Below, in pieces: positions 1 to 13,068 of a stretch of 64,000 nt of DNA. The DNA lies in contig NC_054389.1 in NCBI RefSeq assembly GCF_001625195.1, positions 3,716,520 through 3,780,519 of the forward strand, in the 5' to 3' direction. Under the pieces are notes generated by a model. The model had not been told where the DNA came from, ran no database searches, and saw only the letters and a program-made list of their open reading frames with translations. How positions within the stretch are numbered: position 1 is the stretch's first letter; every line of letters begins with the position of its first letter. This DNA is from Drechmeria coniospora. Taxonomy: Eukaryota > Ascomycota > Sordariomycetes > Hypocreales > Ophiocordycipitaceae. Made by a program: the position numbers and the translations under genes.

Positions 1-1703
1 GCGACCAAGTTTGGCATATCATCTTGTCACGGTCCCGTTTCGATGGGCACCTCCATTTTTCGTTCGTCGCACGGAGGCGGTTACTTGCGAGACCCAGATT
101 GGCGTTTGCTGGCCCATGTACATTGGACCTGCTGGCAATGCAGCCGAGGGGAGCGGGCGTATTGGCGACCGTGAGCGAGACGTACATATATGGTGTCAAC
201 TTTTTTGGCGTTGATGAAGGCGTACAATGCAATGGAAAGTTGACAGCTGTCGGCCGTTGCGCCATCATCCTGTTCCTGTGCTCGCCACAACCACGGTATC
301 TAGAGGAGCTCGAGGCAGGGCTTGGCGAAAAGTCGTGCGTTGTAAGTAGAAAGATAATGCGGAGGTACAAGGGCTTGATTGTCCCGCTGCCTTGCTGACC
401 GAGTGAGGGAAGCTGTCACAATGGGCTCGGGCCTGTACATTTGCCACTTACTGTATTGATGCGCATTAAGTACCTTGCCTTCAACTTGTACCTACTTAAG
501 CGTTGGGGTAAGTAGTTGTACCTACCGGAGGACAAGTAAGAGCAGTTGTGCCCGGCCTGTGATGCACAGATTATGTATTTCCAGTTTATTGCAAGGAATT
601 AGGTGTACGGGTACATGAAAATAGCCGCAGTGCTGGAGTACCAGATAAGTATTTGGGTACTAATAATGTACTCCGAACCTGCTCCGTACAGTAGTATACT
701 TACTGTACTCCGTACTCTTGTACAATTGCAGAGTAATACTTGCAATTCATAAACTTACTGTGCTGTCTTGATGTGCTGTACTTGCATAATTGCTTCCCTA
801 CAAGTACTGCATGGAGTACTCCGTACTCGCATCTACTTACTGTACTTACTTATTTACAGTACTTACTGTACAAGTACTTGTACATGTACTTAAGTGCTTT
901 CCTGTGCCGTAGCCTGTACTTACAGTAGGTACCGTAAGTAAGTATTAGTGCAGCAACTAGGTACTACAATAAGTAAGCGCTGGTACCGGCTCCGTACTCC
1001 GCACCTGCCGAACAGTGTTCGCTTACTCCGCACTCGTAGTTACGTTTTACTACCGACTTCCGACTCCAAACCTGCACTGTGCGAGCCATGAAGGTACATC
1101 ACATGACGTAACTGTTGCTCGCTTGCAAGTACACTGTGTCTCTCTGTGCTCGACCAGCCACAGGCACGTGTTTGATCGCTCAGGGCGCGTAGCCTTGACC
1201 GGAACGCAGTGCGCCATTGGCACTCGTACCTTGATGATTCATTCCTAGTACGTACAAGCAAGTACCTGCCGAGTTGCTTGTTCTTCCGGGCCGAGCACTT
1301 GGCGTCATGGAAGGACAAGGTTGGTAGGTACTCCGTGCATCGTTCATACTTACTCGCCTCGATCTGAAGGCTGTCGTTTTGCTCTCCATTGTCGTGCTTC
1401 CCGCACGCACCGCACCGCACCGCACCACCCTTTCGTCCGTACAAGACGTTCCAGCTCGGAGACAGTTGGAGGCTTGCTCGCCGCCTCCGATTCAACTACT
1501 CCCAACCGCTCCCTCCCCCGCCCCTGCCGCCCCCTCACCGGCCGATTATTCCTGCATGCCGCCGTCCCCACTGGCCTGCTTCTTGCCATCGAGCACATAG
1601 ATCGGCGAGCAGCAGGAACCGCCAGTGCCTCGCCATCTTGGCTGGCACCGTCTTCGACCGTCAACGAGCCCCAGCCGCGGCGAGCCCGCTCGGACAAACG
1701 ATC
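1..1703. other. Gene-free left flank and NVJ2-like 5' region
   Basis: No convincing gene was found. The open frames here are short, overlap on both strands and carry no recognisable motif. From about 640 to 1000 the sequence is unusually rich in GTAC, TACTT and TACTCCGTAC words, including copies near 705-717 and 814-828. From about 1300 to 1700 it turns C-rich and pyrimidine-rich, as expected for the promoter and 5' UTR of the following gene. Confidence 0.6.
640..1000. repeat. GTAC / TACTCCGTAC-rich low-complexity cluster
   Basis: The stretch is a dense run of overlapping GTAC, AGTACTT and ACTCCGTAC words in both orientations. The same vocabulary recurs in other intergenic parts of the window, near 10330-10450, 35880-36040, 45840-46080, 58610-58760 and 61390-61600. 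The function is unknown. Confidence 0.6.
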
Positions 1704-4698
1704 ATGGCGAGCTGGACGGCCCTTCTGGCGGCGTACCTCGTCGGAGGCGTCACATTTATCCCGCTCGTCATTGCCGTCGTGTTCGTCCACGGTTATTACA
1801 CGTTTCCCTTCCGCGGCGACGTGGGCGTCCCTGCCACTGGCGACCAGGGTGATGATGACATCGTCCAGGCCGGCGATGACATGGCACCTCTCGAAGAGGC
1901 CAAGAAGGCCGCCTCCGAAGAGCCAAAGATGCGCACGAACCATGACTTTGACGTTGCCGCCGGCTACTTCGCCGTCTGTCGAGAGTACACGCCCATGGGC
2001 ATCAACGCAAAGCCGATAGAGCGGTCGACGCCCCTCGGCTTGACAACCATCACGTCCCCCAGCCCGAGCGTCTATCAAACCATGTACAGGAGCATATTCG
2101 ACCGCAAGCCCGTGCCCGGCCCGCTAGGGGACAATAGCTCGAGCATAAGACCGAAGAAGGCCGGCAACGTCTTCTACGTCGTTCTGCGGTGAGTTCGCCT
2201 CCAGCGGCGCTGCGCCGGGGTGATCTGCTGCTATTCTGACACGTCCGACCCAAAGTCACGGTCATTTGATGCTCTTCGACGACGACGAGCAGCTCGAAGT
2301 GCGCCACGTCATTTCGCTCGCCCATCACGACATAAGCATCTACTCCGGAGGGGACGTGACCCCGGAGGGCGAGCTGTTCATCAAGCGCAACGCCTTGTGC
2401 CTGTCCCGAAGACGCGACCAGTCCGACCCGTTGCCGGACTCGCCGATATCCAAACCATTCTACCTCTTTTCCGAGAACTGCTCCGCCAAGGAAGATTTCT
2501 ACTTTGCGCTGTTGAAAAACCAAGAGCAAACGTTCGAGCTCGACGGAGGACCCACGAAGCCGAAGCAGTTCGATGTCAAGAGCATCATCTCCCTAGTCCA
2601 GAGGTTGCACTCGTCAGATGATCATCGGAACACCCGATGGCTCAATGCCTTTCTCGGCAGGATATTCCTCTCGGTCCACAAGACCAGCGACCTCGAGAAC
2701 TTTATCCGCGAAAAGGTCACGAAGAAAATCTCCCGCGTCAAGCGCCCCTCGTTCCTGACCAACATCACCATCGAAAAGATACACACCGGAGAGGCTGCTC
2801 CGTTCTTTACAAACTTTCGACTGAAAGACCTATCGGTCGAGGGAGAGTGCGTCGTCGAGGCCGATGTCAGGTACAGCGGCAACTCTCGCATCGAAGTGGC
2901 AGCAACCGCCAAGATCGATCTGGGAGCTAGATTCAAAGCTCGAGAAGTCAATCTCGTTCTCGCCGTCGTCCTGAAGCGTGTCGAAGGCCACGTCATGTTC
3001 AAAGTCAAGGCGCCACCGAGCAACAGAGTCTGGTTCTCCTTCCAGTCGATGCCGAAGATGGAGATGGCCATTGAACCCATCGTCAGCTCGAGGCAGATCA
3101 CCTACACCGTCATTCTTCGCCAGATAGAGAATCGTATCAAGGAGGTGTTTGCCGAAACTCTCGTCCAGCCCTTCTGGGATGACGTGCCGTTTTTCAAGAC
3201 GGAGCACAAGCGGTGGAGAGGAGGCATATTTGAAGGGGACGACGCCGTCGAGCCCTCCGAAAGCGACGACACCCCGGCGGATGGTCCTGCCGATGTGATC
3301 CTCGCAGATCGCCCCGAGAGCAGGGCCGACCTTTCGACTGACGCCCGCTCATCAGAAAAGAGCCACAGCGAGCCTCTGGTGGACCTGTCGCCGGAGAAGA
3401 CAGGCTTGTTCGGTAGAAAGGCGGGTGCCAATGCAACCGACAGCTCGACCTCTGTGGCTTCCACCGGTGTGGAAGCGAAGGCTGCCAGCGCCGTCCCGTC
3501 GCGTTCGCCGAGCATTGTGAAGACCTCGACCGGTCCAGTGGTTGGAACCGAAACGGCGCATGCCGATCTGTTCAGGCCGTCTTCCTCACCCCCCGATCAT
3601 GCCACAAACTTCATGGCGGCATTGCAGTCACGCTCGCAGGATGCCTCCCCGATGGTTACCCCGGTTGGCTCGCCCTCGAAAGCCAGCTCTCTGACCAAAG
3701 CGTTGAGTCAGTCCTCCACCTTGACCGTGCAGAGCGCGGAAGAGGACAAAGAGAAGGCGGACCATGCGCCCATTCCACCTGGTCGCCGGAGCAATGCATC
3801 ATCTACGGAGTCGGAGCCTCACAGCGATATTCCCCGCGAACCCTCCCCTGCCTCGTCGACCGCCAGCTCCTTGAAGCACCACGCCGGCACACTGGGTCGG
3901 AGCCTTTTCTCTCGTCGCGAGGGCGCCATCAATGCTGCATCGACAGAGTCTTCGAATGGAGATCTGAAGCGGAACACCATCGCTGCGGTCACCCAGGCGG
4001 CGGCACAAGCTAAGCAGTGGGGGTGGAATGCGCTTCAGCGGCAGAAGGATGCCAGAAGGAACGACGGCAAAGCCCAGGTTGACCTCAGCCAACCCATGGG
4101 CCGCGGTCAACCATTGCCCCCGCCAGGAATGCCGCTGCCAGGCCCAGCAAACAATGGCAGGCCAAAGATTGGCACGGTGATTGCTCCCAAGCACAGACCT
4201 GCCCCCGATCCAATGCCTGCCGAGGGTCTCGAGCAGCATATGGTGACTGGGGTTTCCCCTGCAATCCCACCTCCAGTGCCACCACGGAATAGAAGAGTGG
4301 GAACTGAACTGGACGAAGCGGATGGAGGAGAGAACATGCTCGTCGTTGCAGCGCCCGATGACTCTCAGCCTGGAACGCCAACAACCCAGGGGAGTGTGAA
4401 CGACGAGACAGCCTGGACGGACACGATCGCCGCGGCTCAGGAAGCGAAGCAGAAATCGGCAGAAATCGATCCTACCTCCGTGGAAATGCGCTCCGTAGGA
4501 AAATGCGACCCTTTCCTTTCAGACAGTCGACTTCCCCAGGGAAGCCCTATTATTGCATTACCTGCGGCGTCAGCTGTCATCGACGATGACGACGACTACT
4601 CAGGCTGGATGGATGACGACGACAACTTTGGTGAGGACGGAATGGCTATCCATGACCCTGCTCACCATCAGCCTCCGGCTAGCCAAGGAGCGGAGTAG
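1704..4698 (+). CDS. SMP/PH-domain lipid-transfer protein at ER contact sites (Nvj2/TEX2-like)
   Basis: Two exons, 1704-2188 and 2256-4698, predict 975 aa; the 67-nt intron has a GTGAGT donor. The start is the ATG directly before a hydrophobic N-terminal segment (residues about 7-30), a single membrane anchor. A PH-like segment follows and is split by the intron at about residue 162. A synaptotagmin-like mitochondrial-lipid-binding (SMP) domain spans roughly residues 288-475. The remaining half is Ser/Pro-rich and probably disordered, with proline-rich motifs and an acidic Asp tract near the end. In the family (yeast Nvj2, human TEX2), the TM-PH-SMP order places the protein in the ER at nucleus-vacuole or ER-Golgi contacts, moving lipids such as ceramide. 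The gene converges on REV3. Family assignment is firm; the exact contact site is inference. Confidence 0.9.
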
Positions 4699-5064
4699 TG
4701 GAAGCGCATGGGAAAGATCATTGGTGAGCGTACTTTATGGCATTGTTAGCAAGCATTCGTTTGGGAATGCATCATGGTTTGAAGCGACTGCAAGGGCGTT
4801 TACGGCATAGCAATGGATACTGTTGAGTTGGAGCCAATTCCCTTGCGGAGGAGCACCTCTAAGGTCATGTATGACATGTGTTGGCAGGCAGGAAAAATAT
4901 ATGGTGCCGATTATGAAACAAGCCGTACTGAGTGTCGTCTGGTCACACCTCTTCCCGTGCCCTTGAATCTCCCAAGTTCCGACACATCCTTCACACGGTA
5001 TGGAGAAAGACAGAGCTGGACACCCCATGGATAAAAGTTATCGAAATAGTCATCATTCCTATCA
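4699..5064. other. Convergent intergenic region, NVJ2-like / REV3
   Basis: These 366 bp lie between the two stop codons and should hold the two 3' UTRs and polyadenylation sites. No further gene or repeat was seen. Confidence 0.6.
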
Positions 5065-8000
5065 TCACCAATCCAACCCCAGCTTCTCGATTCCCTCAAC
5101 GAGCCCTCGTATCACGGGCACCGCACTGCCCCTTGTTGTGGCCAGTTGCGTCTTTTGCCTCATTCGCGTCCAAAAGGCAGGGCAATCTTTGCTATCGCAG
5201 CTCACCTCCTCCAGGGGGCTCATGCCCGAACAGCTGCGGCATGCTGCGAGAGTCTCCTGAAATCTGCGCTCACCTGCTGACAGCCGGGTTTGCAGCGCAA
5301 CGAGCGATGCGGACCCGTTGGCTCGACAGGACGGACACAGAGAGTATCCTTCTTCGGAGAATTTGGCGTTGCATACGAGGCAGTGGACTGAGCGCATGTA
5401 GGACTCGAGCGTCGATTTCTTGCTCACCCGGGTCGACGCCGACTGATGTATCCGCTGCACCTTGGGCATCTCATCGTACCATTGCCGCACGTTGGCACCC
5501 ACCAGGTTGAAGATTCGCTCGAGTGGGGGGATGAGGTTCTTCGAGATGTAGTACTCGGCGTCGAGCTTCCAGTGTGGGTTGTTCAGGAGCTCCTCTGGAG
5601 CGACGCAGCGGTCGATGAGCCGCGCGCCCGGCGCACCTGTTATGACCACGTACGGCACTCGCTCGCCATACTGAGGCTCGGCCCTAGCATCCTCGAGCAT
5701 CCTCTTGGCGCTGATGAGGGCGCCGGCCGGAGGCGGTCCCTTGTCGGAATAGGTACCCAGCCGGACCTCTCTTGCGAAGCAAAAGTCCTGCACTGAGACG
5801 GCTCCGCACATGATCTTGTCGCATTGCCTCTGGAAGTACTCCTTGATCTGGCTAAGATCGGACGTCTCGAAGAGCATCCGGAGCACCTTTTGCTCAATCA
5901 TCTGTTCAGCCGGAGTTCCGTCGCGACGGACTGTCTCGATTCCCTTGGCGTCAAACTCAGGCTTCACCTGGTCCCTCGACTCGTACTTGTATCCGACATA
6001 ACGCTTTTTGGCCAGGAGCACGCAAGGGTGGTAAACTTTCTCAAACTTAAGCTTGATTGGTTGTGGGTTCTTGTCAGAAATAGCCTTGGCAATTTCCTCG
6101 CCAATGTCAAACGCTTGGTCCCTCGTCTTCCCTTTGAGGTGGATGAAGAGGCTGTCAGTATCGCCGTAGACGACTTCGGCGCCCCATCGCTCTACTGAAT
6201 GAATAAACGCGATGGCCCTCTCTAGCGTCTCGCGGCCGGTTTGGACAATGCTGTCTGCAATCTCCGAACAAGGCATGCGTCCGGAAAAGGAGGCAGATGT
6301 GTAGCCGTATGTGACATTGGCCAGGAGCTTCAAGGCCAACTGGCGATTATTCAGTAATCGTTGCAATGCCTTGTCCTCCTTGTCCTTCTTCATGCCGCTC
6401 TTGATCATGATCCTCGTTTCGAGTATCTCCGTCAGCATCTTGGCAAGCAAGGACTTGCGTATCTCAGCCTTCGCGTACATCATTCCATTCGGCGCAATGT
6501 TGATGTGATTCTGGAGAAGTGTTAACAGTCCCGCCTGACGGCCGTATTCGGAGAACCCCATCTTGCTCGTACCCCGCCAGTTGTTGATCCGACCCAAGAA
6601 TGTAGAATAGCAGTAATTGTACGCAATCATCACGCTTGGGTACAAGCTTTGGAAGTCTAGAACGAGAACGGGGCTGGTGTAGAAGGCGCTCTGCGGCTCC
6701 ATGACAAGGGGCAGGCATTCGAGCGCGTTCTGACCCCCAACTTGCTTCCTGCTCGGCGATACCAGTATGAAGTTTTCTGGCTTGGCGATTCGGAACATGA
6801 TTGACTCAACCTTGAACTGCGAACCTCTCGAAAACACGGAGAAGAAATCCACGCCTAGCAACCTTGCCTGCTCACTGGTTCGCGGGATGAGCTCATTGGC
6901 CTCCAGAATTTGAATGTCCAGTCGCGCACGCGCTTGGTAATATCTCAACACCTTGCTCAAGTCTCTAGTCTTGCCGCTCATGTACCACTGCGAAAGCGTC
7001 TTCCACGAGTAATGGGGGACGCGTCGATGGAGAAGATGCCATGCGACGTTCTCCATTGTGTACTGGAGGAGATTCAGCTCACTCTGCATCGCCCTCCAGA
7101 TATTTATCGTGTGCCTGCCAGTAATGCGAATGGTCGAAGTCGTGTTGAAGCCCCATCTGTCGTTGCTTTTACCAAATCGACCATGTGAATCGGTCTTCAT
7201 GCGGGAGAATTCGTCGCAAAGATTGTAATCGTACTTGTGTCTCGCTCGCTCTATCACATAGCCCCAAGAGCTTCCGTGAACCTCAAAGCCTGTCAAAACA
7301 TCAGGGTCAAAACTTCTCACAATTTCGACCATGCGGATGATGAGATCCAGCTCGCTATTTTCTTCAACAACCGAAGCTGCGGAAAGGCGTCGCACTCGAG
7401 GACCAAGCTCGCCGTCGCCGACGCCGCCGAGCACCACAATGCCTGACTGAAGGGCGTCGACTGATTGCTGCGTATTCTCCGTCTTCTCATCAGATTTGCA
7501 TGACCAAAACATGCATTGAATCTCGTCCTCCTCTGGATTGGGGACAAACTTGCCCCGCGTGTTCACATGGATTTCAAGGCTCATGGTACTCATGTACTGA
7601 ACCTCGTGCTCAACGCTCGTCACTTTTTGTCTTTGCGAGTACTTGAACCCATGCTTGTTCCGTGGCGTTGGACCATCGATTTGGGACAGCGCAACTCTGG
7701 GAATCTTCGATCGGACCGCGCGAGTCTGCTCGCCCAACCACCCCTCCAAGTCGTGACGGCTAGGCGGTGGTGCGGCAAATTCCCAGCTTCTCCAGCGACA
7801 TTCAAGCTGTTGTAGTTTTTGTTCTCGTTCTAGACGCATAATTCCTGCTGTTACGTCCAGCCTTACCCCGATCGCTTCTGAAAACGCTCCCGTGGGGTCG
7901 AAATCGGGAAGGTATGGTAAAGTCTTACTGTGGAGTCGATATTCCCTCCCAGCATATTCTCGGGTCCGTTCAGGGGCGTCCTTTTCTACGCTATAATAGG

Positions 8001-10135
8001 CATCCTGGTAGATGACAGGCGGTAAGTCGTGTTCCTCCATGGAAACGCAGCTGTCCAGAGTTGGAGGAGGGGTTGCAAAAGCCAACGTCGGGTACCGGGG
8101 ATGGCTCATAAGTACGCGTAAGCCAGGAAATACTGAGGCAGAACTTTCTGCAGTGAATGGAAGTAACGAAGTAGACAACTGAGACTTGCCATAGTTATTA
8201 ACCCTCGAAGATGTGGTCGGGTCAAAGGGTATTTTGTTGCGGAATTTATAATCGCGCTTCGTCTGAGCCACGGGCGCTTGCTTCTGAAAGCGAAGCTTGG
8301 TATCGATATCATGATGGTCCTTCACTATCGCAAAGTTGAGTGTATGATTTGATTGAGAGCCGTCAGGGGTCTGAGATGGACTTTTTCGGCTCTTGAAAGC
8401 CTCGGATTTTGACCGGCTCCAACGTGAGCGTTCGAATTTCCTCCCTGTTGGATGATATTCTGCCCTTATGCTATCCCCGTTTCCATCATTCTGGGGTTCT
8501 TGCTTGAGTTGCTTGGAAATAGGTGAAGACGTCATCACCTCGGACCGTTTCCGTTTCAACTGTGGCTCTTTCTCTGGAGATTTTGGCTTGTTAGCCCTAA
8601 AAACAAGCCCGAGATCCCCAGCAGCATCTAGGAGGGCTTCGTATACAGGCATCACTGGGCGTTTCTTAGATTTGAGCATGCTGAAAGAGACACCGAAAAT
8701 ATCAGGGTAAGGCCGGGCTTCATCATTGTCGAGCTTGACTGGTTCGGAACATTCGAGAGTTCGCGGCTTGGCTTGCAAATCCGGCCCATCGAGAAGATCG
8801 AACTTTGCAGCTTCTCGCAGCACGTCGTCATCCTCGACATCGAAGAGCTCGTCTCCTTCGAAATGAACTTGACGAGCCTTCGTCTCGTCAACCTCGATGC
8901 TGCTAGCAGGATCGACCGTTGATTGGCTTAGAGTCGCAGGTAGTCCTAGAACAGGCATCAACTTATGAGGGTATAAATCCTCGACTGACTGCAAAGCTGT
9001 ATTTACGTCACTTTCGCGTTCTGCTGGCTTTGTGAAGTTGTCAAAGTTGACGTCCACACCGTTGAGATCCGCAATGTCTTGAGTAACCAGACTGTGGATA
9101 TCTTCTCGATATTCCTCCTCGTGAATCCATTTCTGTGGCTGAGAGTCACGACAGTCAGCGGACATTGAAACCAGAGCCTCGGCTGGGAATGGGCTGTTCC
9201 CTTGCTGGGCAGCTGGCATCTGTTGTCGTCGTCGTTTGGTTTCATCCCTCCACAACCCCGCCATGCTGTGCACCAATCTCAGCTCGCTCGGGATGGGGCA
9301 GCTGCGCTCAATAAAATCATGATGTAGCCGGCGCTCCTTGACCATCTTTCGATTGGCAATGCTCTGGACGGAAATATCAACTTCTATGGAGCAGTGGCTC
9401 ATGCGAGGCAGCTCTGGGTCATCAGTGATAAGATCTGGTGAAATAGACGTGCTGTGCCACAGGTGTGACGAATTAGACCCCTGTTCATGATCCGGAACAG
9501 GGGATCGGAAATTGGTTTTGGACGAGTCGAGATAGCTGCAGCCGTACAGGTTGTAGTCAATCATGAACTGCAGGAGATACTGCAAATGTGCTTCGTAGGG
9601 TTGGAACTGTTGCTTCATGATGACGCCTTGCTGAAGGAGGTCGGCGAGTCGCGACATGACTACCGGGTTGAACATGTATATCTTGAGAAAAAATCGATAC
9701 CCAACGTGGAATCCATAAAATGGAATGCCCTTGACGAGGGTGATCCTGGCCACAAACCTGGCGCTGTCCCCATACTGATCACGTCGGTAGCTAACGGCAA
9801 GCGCATGGTCGATAGAAAGATGCAATCGGTATATGAAGGCACCAACTGCGGATGACTATCAGCGGAAACGGCTATGCCGTCGACGAAACCGACGCACCTT
9901 CATCCGAAGCCAAGCCGCCCTGGTACTCGACGTACAAATAGGGAAATGCGCCATGGACATGTGCACAAACCTTTTGCCCTGTTTCGGTCGAGCCAAAGAT
10001 CCTCACGACGGGAACCTTGGGGCCTCTTGCAACCTGCGAAGGCCGAATATCATTGCGCAGTTGGGGGTCATAACACGACGGCGTGGCCTGATAATGATCG
10101 ATGCAGTTGAGTCTGACCCGGAAGTGCATGATCAT
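5065..10135 (-). CDS. REV3: DNA polymerase zeta catalytic subunit
   Basis: Two exons on the minus strand, 9898-10135 and 5065-9845, with a 52-nt GTGCGT...CAG intron, predict 1672 aa. The protein opens with the conserved [13 protein letters not shown] region. The family-B palm motifs are clear: DFQSLYPS at about residue 1140 and YGDTDS at about 1305. The exonuclease-like region, near residue 830, has LEI where proofreading polymerases have the catalytic DIE, as in other Rev3 proteins. Two C-terminal four-cysteine modules lie near residues 1566-1590 and 1620-1640; in the family CysB holds a [4Fe-4S] cluster and binds accessory subunits. Rev3, with Rev7, extends primers past DNA lesions in translesion synthesis and causes most induced mutagenesis. 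The N-terminal third between the conserved blocks is divergent and Ser/Lys-rich. A second in-frame ATG lies two codons downstream. Divergent from SLU7. Confidence 0.97.
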
Positions 10136-10682
10136 TGACCGGGAAGTCCATCAGAACTCAGTTTCAGACGACACAACGGGAGAATGCTCCGCCAAACGGT
10201 CAGCTCCTTATTGGTGAATACATACTAAGAGGTGCAGGGAGCGAGGATACGTGTCTGCCAATGAAGTATGACGCGCTAATGACATACATGCTGCGCGAGA
10301 TCACGTGACGACAAGCTTTCCCATACAGCAGCGATTGATGCAGTATTACTGCGTGCTCCGTACTTAATGTACTTACTCCGTCCTTAATGTACTCCGTACT
10401 GTACTTAAGTATGCCCTGCATGCACTTGTATTACACGTATTGTACTCCGTAGCGGCGCTAGTGTTATATTACTTGCATTATTACTGCTTCCGTTCCGTAA
10501 GCATCTGTATTACGTACTCCCAAGATTCCCGCTTCATTCAAGTCACCCACTCTAAATCTTGCATCTTTGAAGATACTTGTTTTCGTCCACACCTCGGCGC
10601 TCTTCTTCCACAGTTACGTTTTTGTCCCTGCCTACGAAGCCCGCGATAAAGGCGAACGCGGCTTGCAGTCAGTCGTGGCGCG
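10136..10682. promoter_or_regulatory. Divergent intergenic region, REV3 / SLU7
   Basis: These 547 bp separate the two start codons and must contain both promoters. The middle part (about 10330-10450) is a cluster of TACTCCGTAC, TTAATGTACT and GTACTTAAGT words like those at 640-1000. No TATA box or gene could be assigned. Confidence 0.5.
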
Positions 10683-12053
10683 ATGGCGCTCCCGCCGCAA
10701 AAGGCCGATCCCGGCGCTGCGTCAAAGGAGGAGAACATCTACATCCCATCCTTCATCAGTAAACAACCGTTTTATGCGAAAGAAGATGGTGATGATGCCG
10801 ACTATCTTAAGCATCAGCGCCGCGAAGAGAAATCGGAACAATCGCAATGGTATGACCGTGGCAAGAAAGCTGGTCCAGCCGCGACCAAGTACCGCAAAGG
10901 CGCCTGCGAGAACTGCGGCGCGATGACGCACAAAGCCAAAGACTGCTTAAGTCGCCCTAGAGCAAAAGGCGCAAAGTGGACGGGCAGAGATATCCAGGCT
11001 GATGAAGTCATCCAAGATGTCAGCCCGAGCTGGGACGCGAAACGGGATCGCTGGAACGGCTACGACACCAAGGAGTACCGTAACGTCGTTGATTCATTCA
11101 ACCAGATGGAAGAGCTCCGCAAGCAAGCGAAGCAGGCGACGAACAGCGACGAAGAAATGGATGAGGGTGATAAATATGCCGAAGAAAATGATATGAGCAA
11201 GCATCAGAGCACGGCAACAAGGCAGCTGAGGATACGGGAAGACACAGCAAAGTACCTTCTGAATCTCGATCTCGAATCGGCCAAGTATGATCCGAAAACA
11301 CGATCACTCGTCGATGGAGGGGCCACGGGAGGCAAAGCGGCCGACTTGTTTGCCGAAGAAGGCTTCATGAGGTCGTCTGGCGAAGCCGCGGAGTTTGAAA
11401 ACGCAACTCGTTATGCGTGGGAGGCGCAAGAAAATGCTGGAGACACGTCACAGCATCTGCAGGCCAACCCAACAGCCGGGGCGCTTCTCAGGAAAAAGGG
11501 CATAGAAGAGGATGACAAGAAGCGAATGGAGCGCGAGAAGAAGATACTGGAGAAGTATGGCGGAGGTGAGCAGAAGAAAATGCCGGCATCGCTTCGCAGT
11601 ATGACAATCACAGAGTCGGAAACCTTTGTCGAGTATGACGAAGCGGGCCTCATCAAAGGGGCTCACCTACAAGCAGCGAAGTCCAAATACGCCGAGGACG
11701 TTTTCATCAACAATCACACATCAGTTTGGGGAAGCTGGTGGTTCAATTTCAAATGGGGATATGGATGCTGCCACTCATTCGTCAAGAACAGCTATTGTAC
11801 CGGAGAGGAAGGTAAAAAGGCCTGGGAAGCGGCTGAATCTCAAAGATCAGGAGCAAATCTTATTGAGAATGGGAATTCGGATGCGACAGTTGAGGTTTTG
11901 GAAGAACCTGAGGAGACCAAACCCAAAAAACGCACACGCGAGGAGATGCTCAATGGGGTGACGGAGGCTGAAATGGACGAGTATCGTCGAAAGAAGACGG
12001 TTGCCGCTGATCCAATGGCGGGGATGCTCGGCAAGGACGAGCTCTTCAGTTGA
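10683..12053 (+). CDS. slu7: Pre-mRNA splicing factor SLU7
   Basis: A single uninterrupted frame of 456 aa. The N-terminus contains the conserved [14 protein letters not shown] region, followed by a CCHC zinc knuckle ([14 protein letters not shown], about residues 78-91) and the [12 protein letters not shown] block typical of Slu7. Lys/Glu-rich charged segments follow, including KKRTREEM near the C-terminus. In the family Slu7 acts in the second catalytic step of splicing, helping select the 3' splice site, and works with Prp18 in the nucleus. The start ATG is the first in frame and lies 16 codons before the conserved block. No internal intron is needed, which is unusual beside its intron-containing neighbours. 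Confidence 0.96.
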   Translation: MALPPQKADPGAASKEENIYIPSFISKQPFYAKEDGDDADYLKHQRREEKSEQSQWYDRGKKAGPAATKYRKGACENCGAMTHKAKDCLSRPRAKGAKWTGRDIQADEVIQDVSPSWDAKRDRWNGYDTKEYRNVVDSFNQMEELRKQAKQATNSDEEMDEGDKYAEENDMSKHQSTATRQLRIREDTAKYLLNLDLESAKYDPKTRSLVDGGATGGKAADLFAEEGFMRSSGEAAEFENATRYAWEAQENAGDTSQHLQANPTAGALLRKKGIEEDDKKRMEREKKILEKYGGGEQKKMPASLRSMTITESETFVEYDEAGLIKGAHLQAAKSKYAEDVFINNHTSVWGSWWFNFKWGYGCCHSFVKNSYCTGEEGKKAWEAAESQRSGANLIENGNSDATVEVLEEPEETKPKKRTREEMLNGVTEAEMDEYRRKKTVAADPMAGMLGKDELFS

Positions 12054-12350
12054 AACGGCAGACAGTCAGATAATTGTAGCATACACCGTCACATCTCCAG
12101 GGCCAAGCCTGGAGACCCCAAGCAGAACAGCGAATCGGAAATCGTGGCGCGTTGCCATGTTGATGATATACACATTCAGCTCATATCACGAACATCTGTC
12201 ACATCGCCAGAACGCGAAACATAATTTGGTGAAGTTTTCCCTTTTAACCACTGGCCAACGCCGCAAGCTATGTCTAGAAATTCCTTCCAGCTAGTGGCAA
12301 ACCACCAGCGAATCGTATCAGGGGGAATCGTTGTAGCATAACTGATGCAT
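12054..12350. other. Convergent intergenic region, SLU7 / uS4
   Basis: About 300 bp between two stop codons, presumably the two 3' UTRs. Nothing else was recognised. Confidence 0.5.
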
Positions 12351-13068
12351 TTACTCGTCATCCTCCTCAGCCTCGCCCTCGCCAGCGCCCTCAGCGGCCT
12401 TGGCCTTCTTTCTGCGAACACGGCCGGGGCGGCCACTGCCGAACGGCGAGTTCAGGGCGAAGTCGATGTGCTTCTGGGAGTCGAGACGGACGATGAAAGA
12501 GGGGACGTTGACGATCTGCTTGCCGACACGAATGTGGCGCTGGCGGATCAGGACACGGGCGTGGTGGATGGACTTGGCAAGGCCAAGCTTGTAGACGCAG
12601 GTCTGCAGGCGGCGCTCCAGGAAATCCTCAATCTTCAGGGCCAGGACGTAATCGAGCTTCATGCGGGACTCGTCGAGGACACCAACGCGGACGAGACGTC
12701 GAATCAGGGCGTTGCCTTCGAACAGACGCTTGGGGTCCTTCTCGTCGAGGGTAAGAAGCTGACTGGAGCGCGTGTCAGCATTCGTTTGCGCGTTTCAAGC
12801 GGAACGGTACTATGCATTCTTACCGGGCAGCACGACGAATCTTGGACAGAGTCAGACCGACTCGCCAGACCTCACGCTTATTGCGCAGGCCATACTCGCC
12901 AACGAGCTTCAACTCGGAGTCACTGTTGGATCCATGTCAGTTTTCTCGTCACAATCGACATGAACAGAGACAAGCTCATGCTCAGTGGCCGGTGATTACT
13001 GACAGTCGAGCAGCCTCGAAGGGTCTGCGGGGGACACGAGAGGTCTTCGAATACGCGCGAGGAGGCAT
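12351..13068 (-). CDS. rps9: 40S ribosomal protein uS4 (S9)
   Basis: Three exons on the minus strand, 13004-13068, 12824-12922 and 12351-12762, predict 191 aa. The joined frame reads [16 protein letters not shown] at the start, then the [13 protein letters not shown] and [21 protein letters not shown] blocks and the S4 RNA-binding region around [17 protein letters not shown], ending in an acidic tail. Length and motifs match eukaryotic uS4, which binds 18S rRNA in the small-subunit body and acts early in 40S assembly and in decoding fidelity. The first intron uses a GTCAGT donor. The gene lies head to head with eL21 and very probably shares its promoter, giving matched expression. Confidence 0.97.

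Noticed and set aside
5065..10135. Loss of the proofreading exonuclease motif in REV3 considered as a defect
   Set aside because: Rev3 proteins in general lack these catalytic residues, so it is normal for the family.
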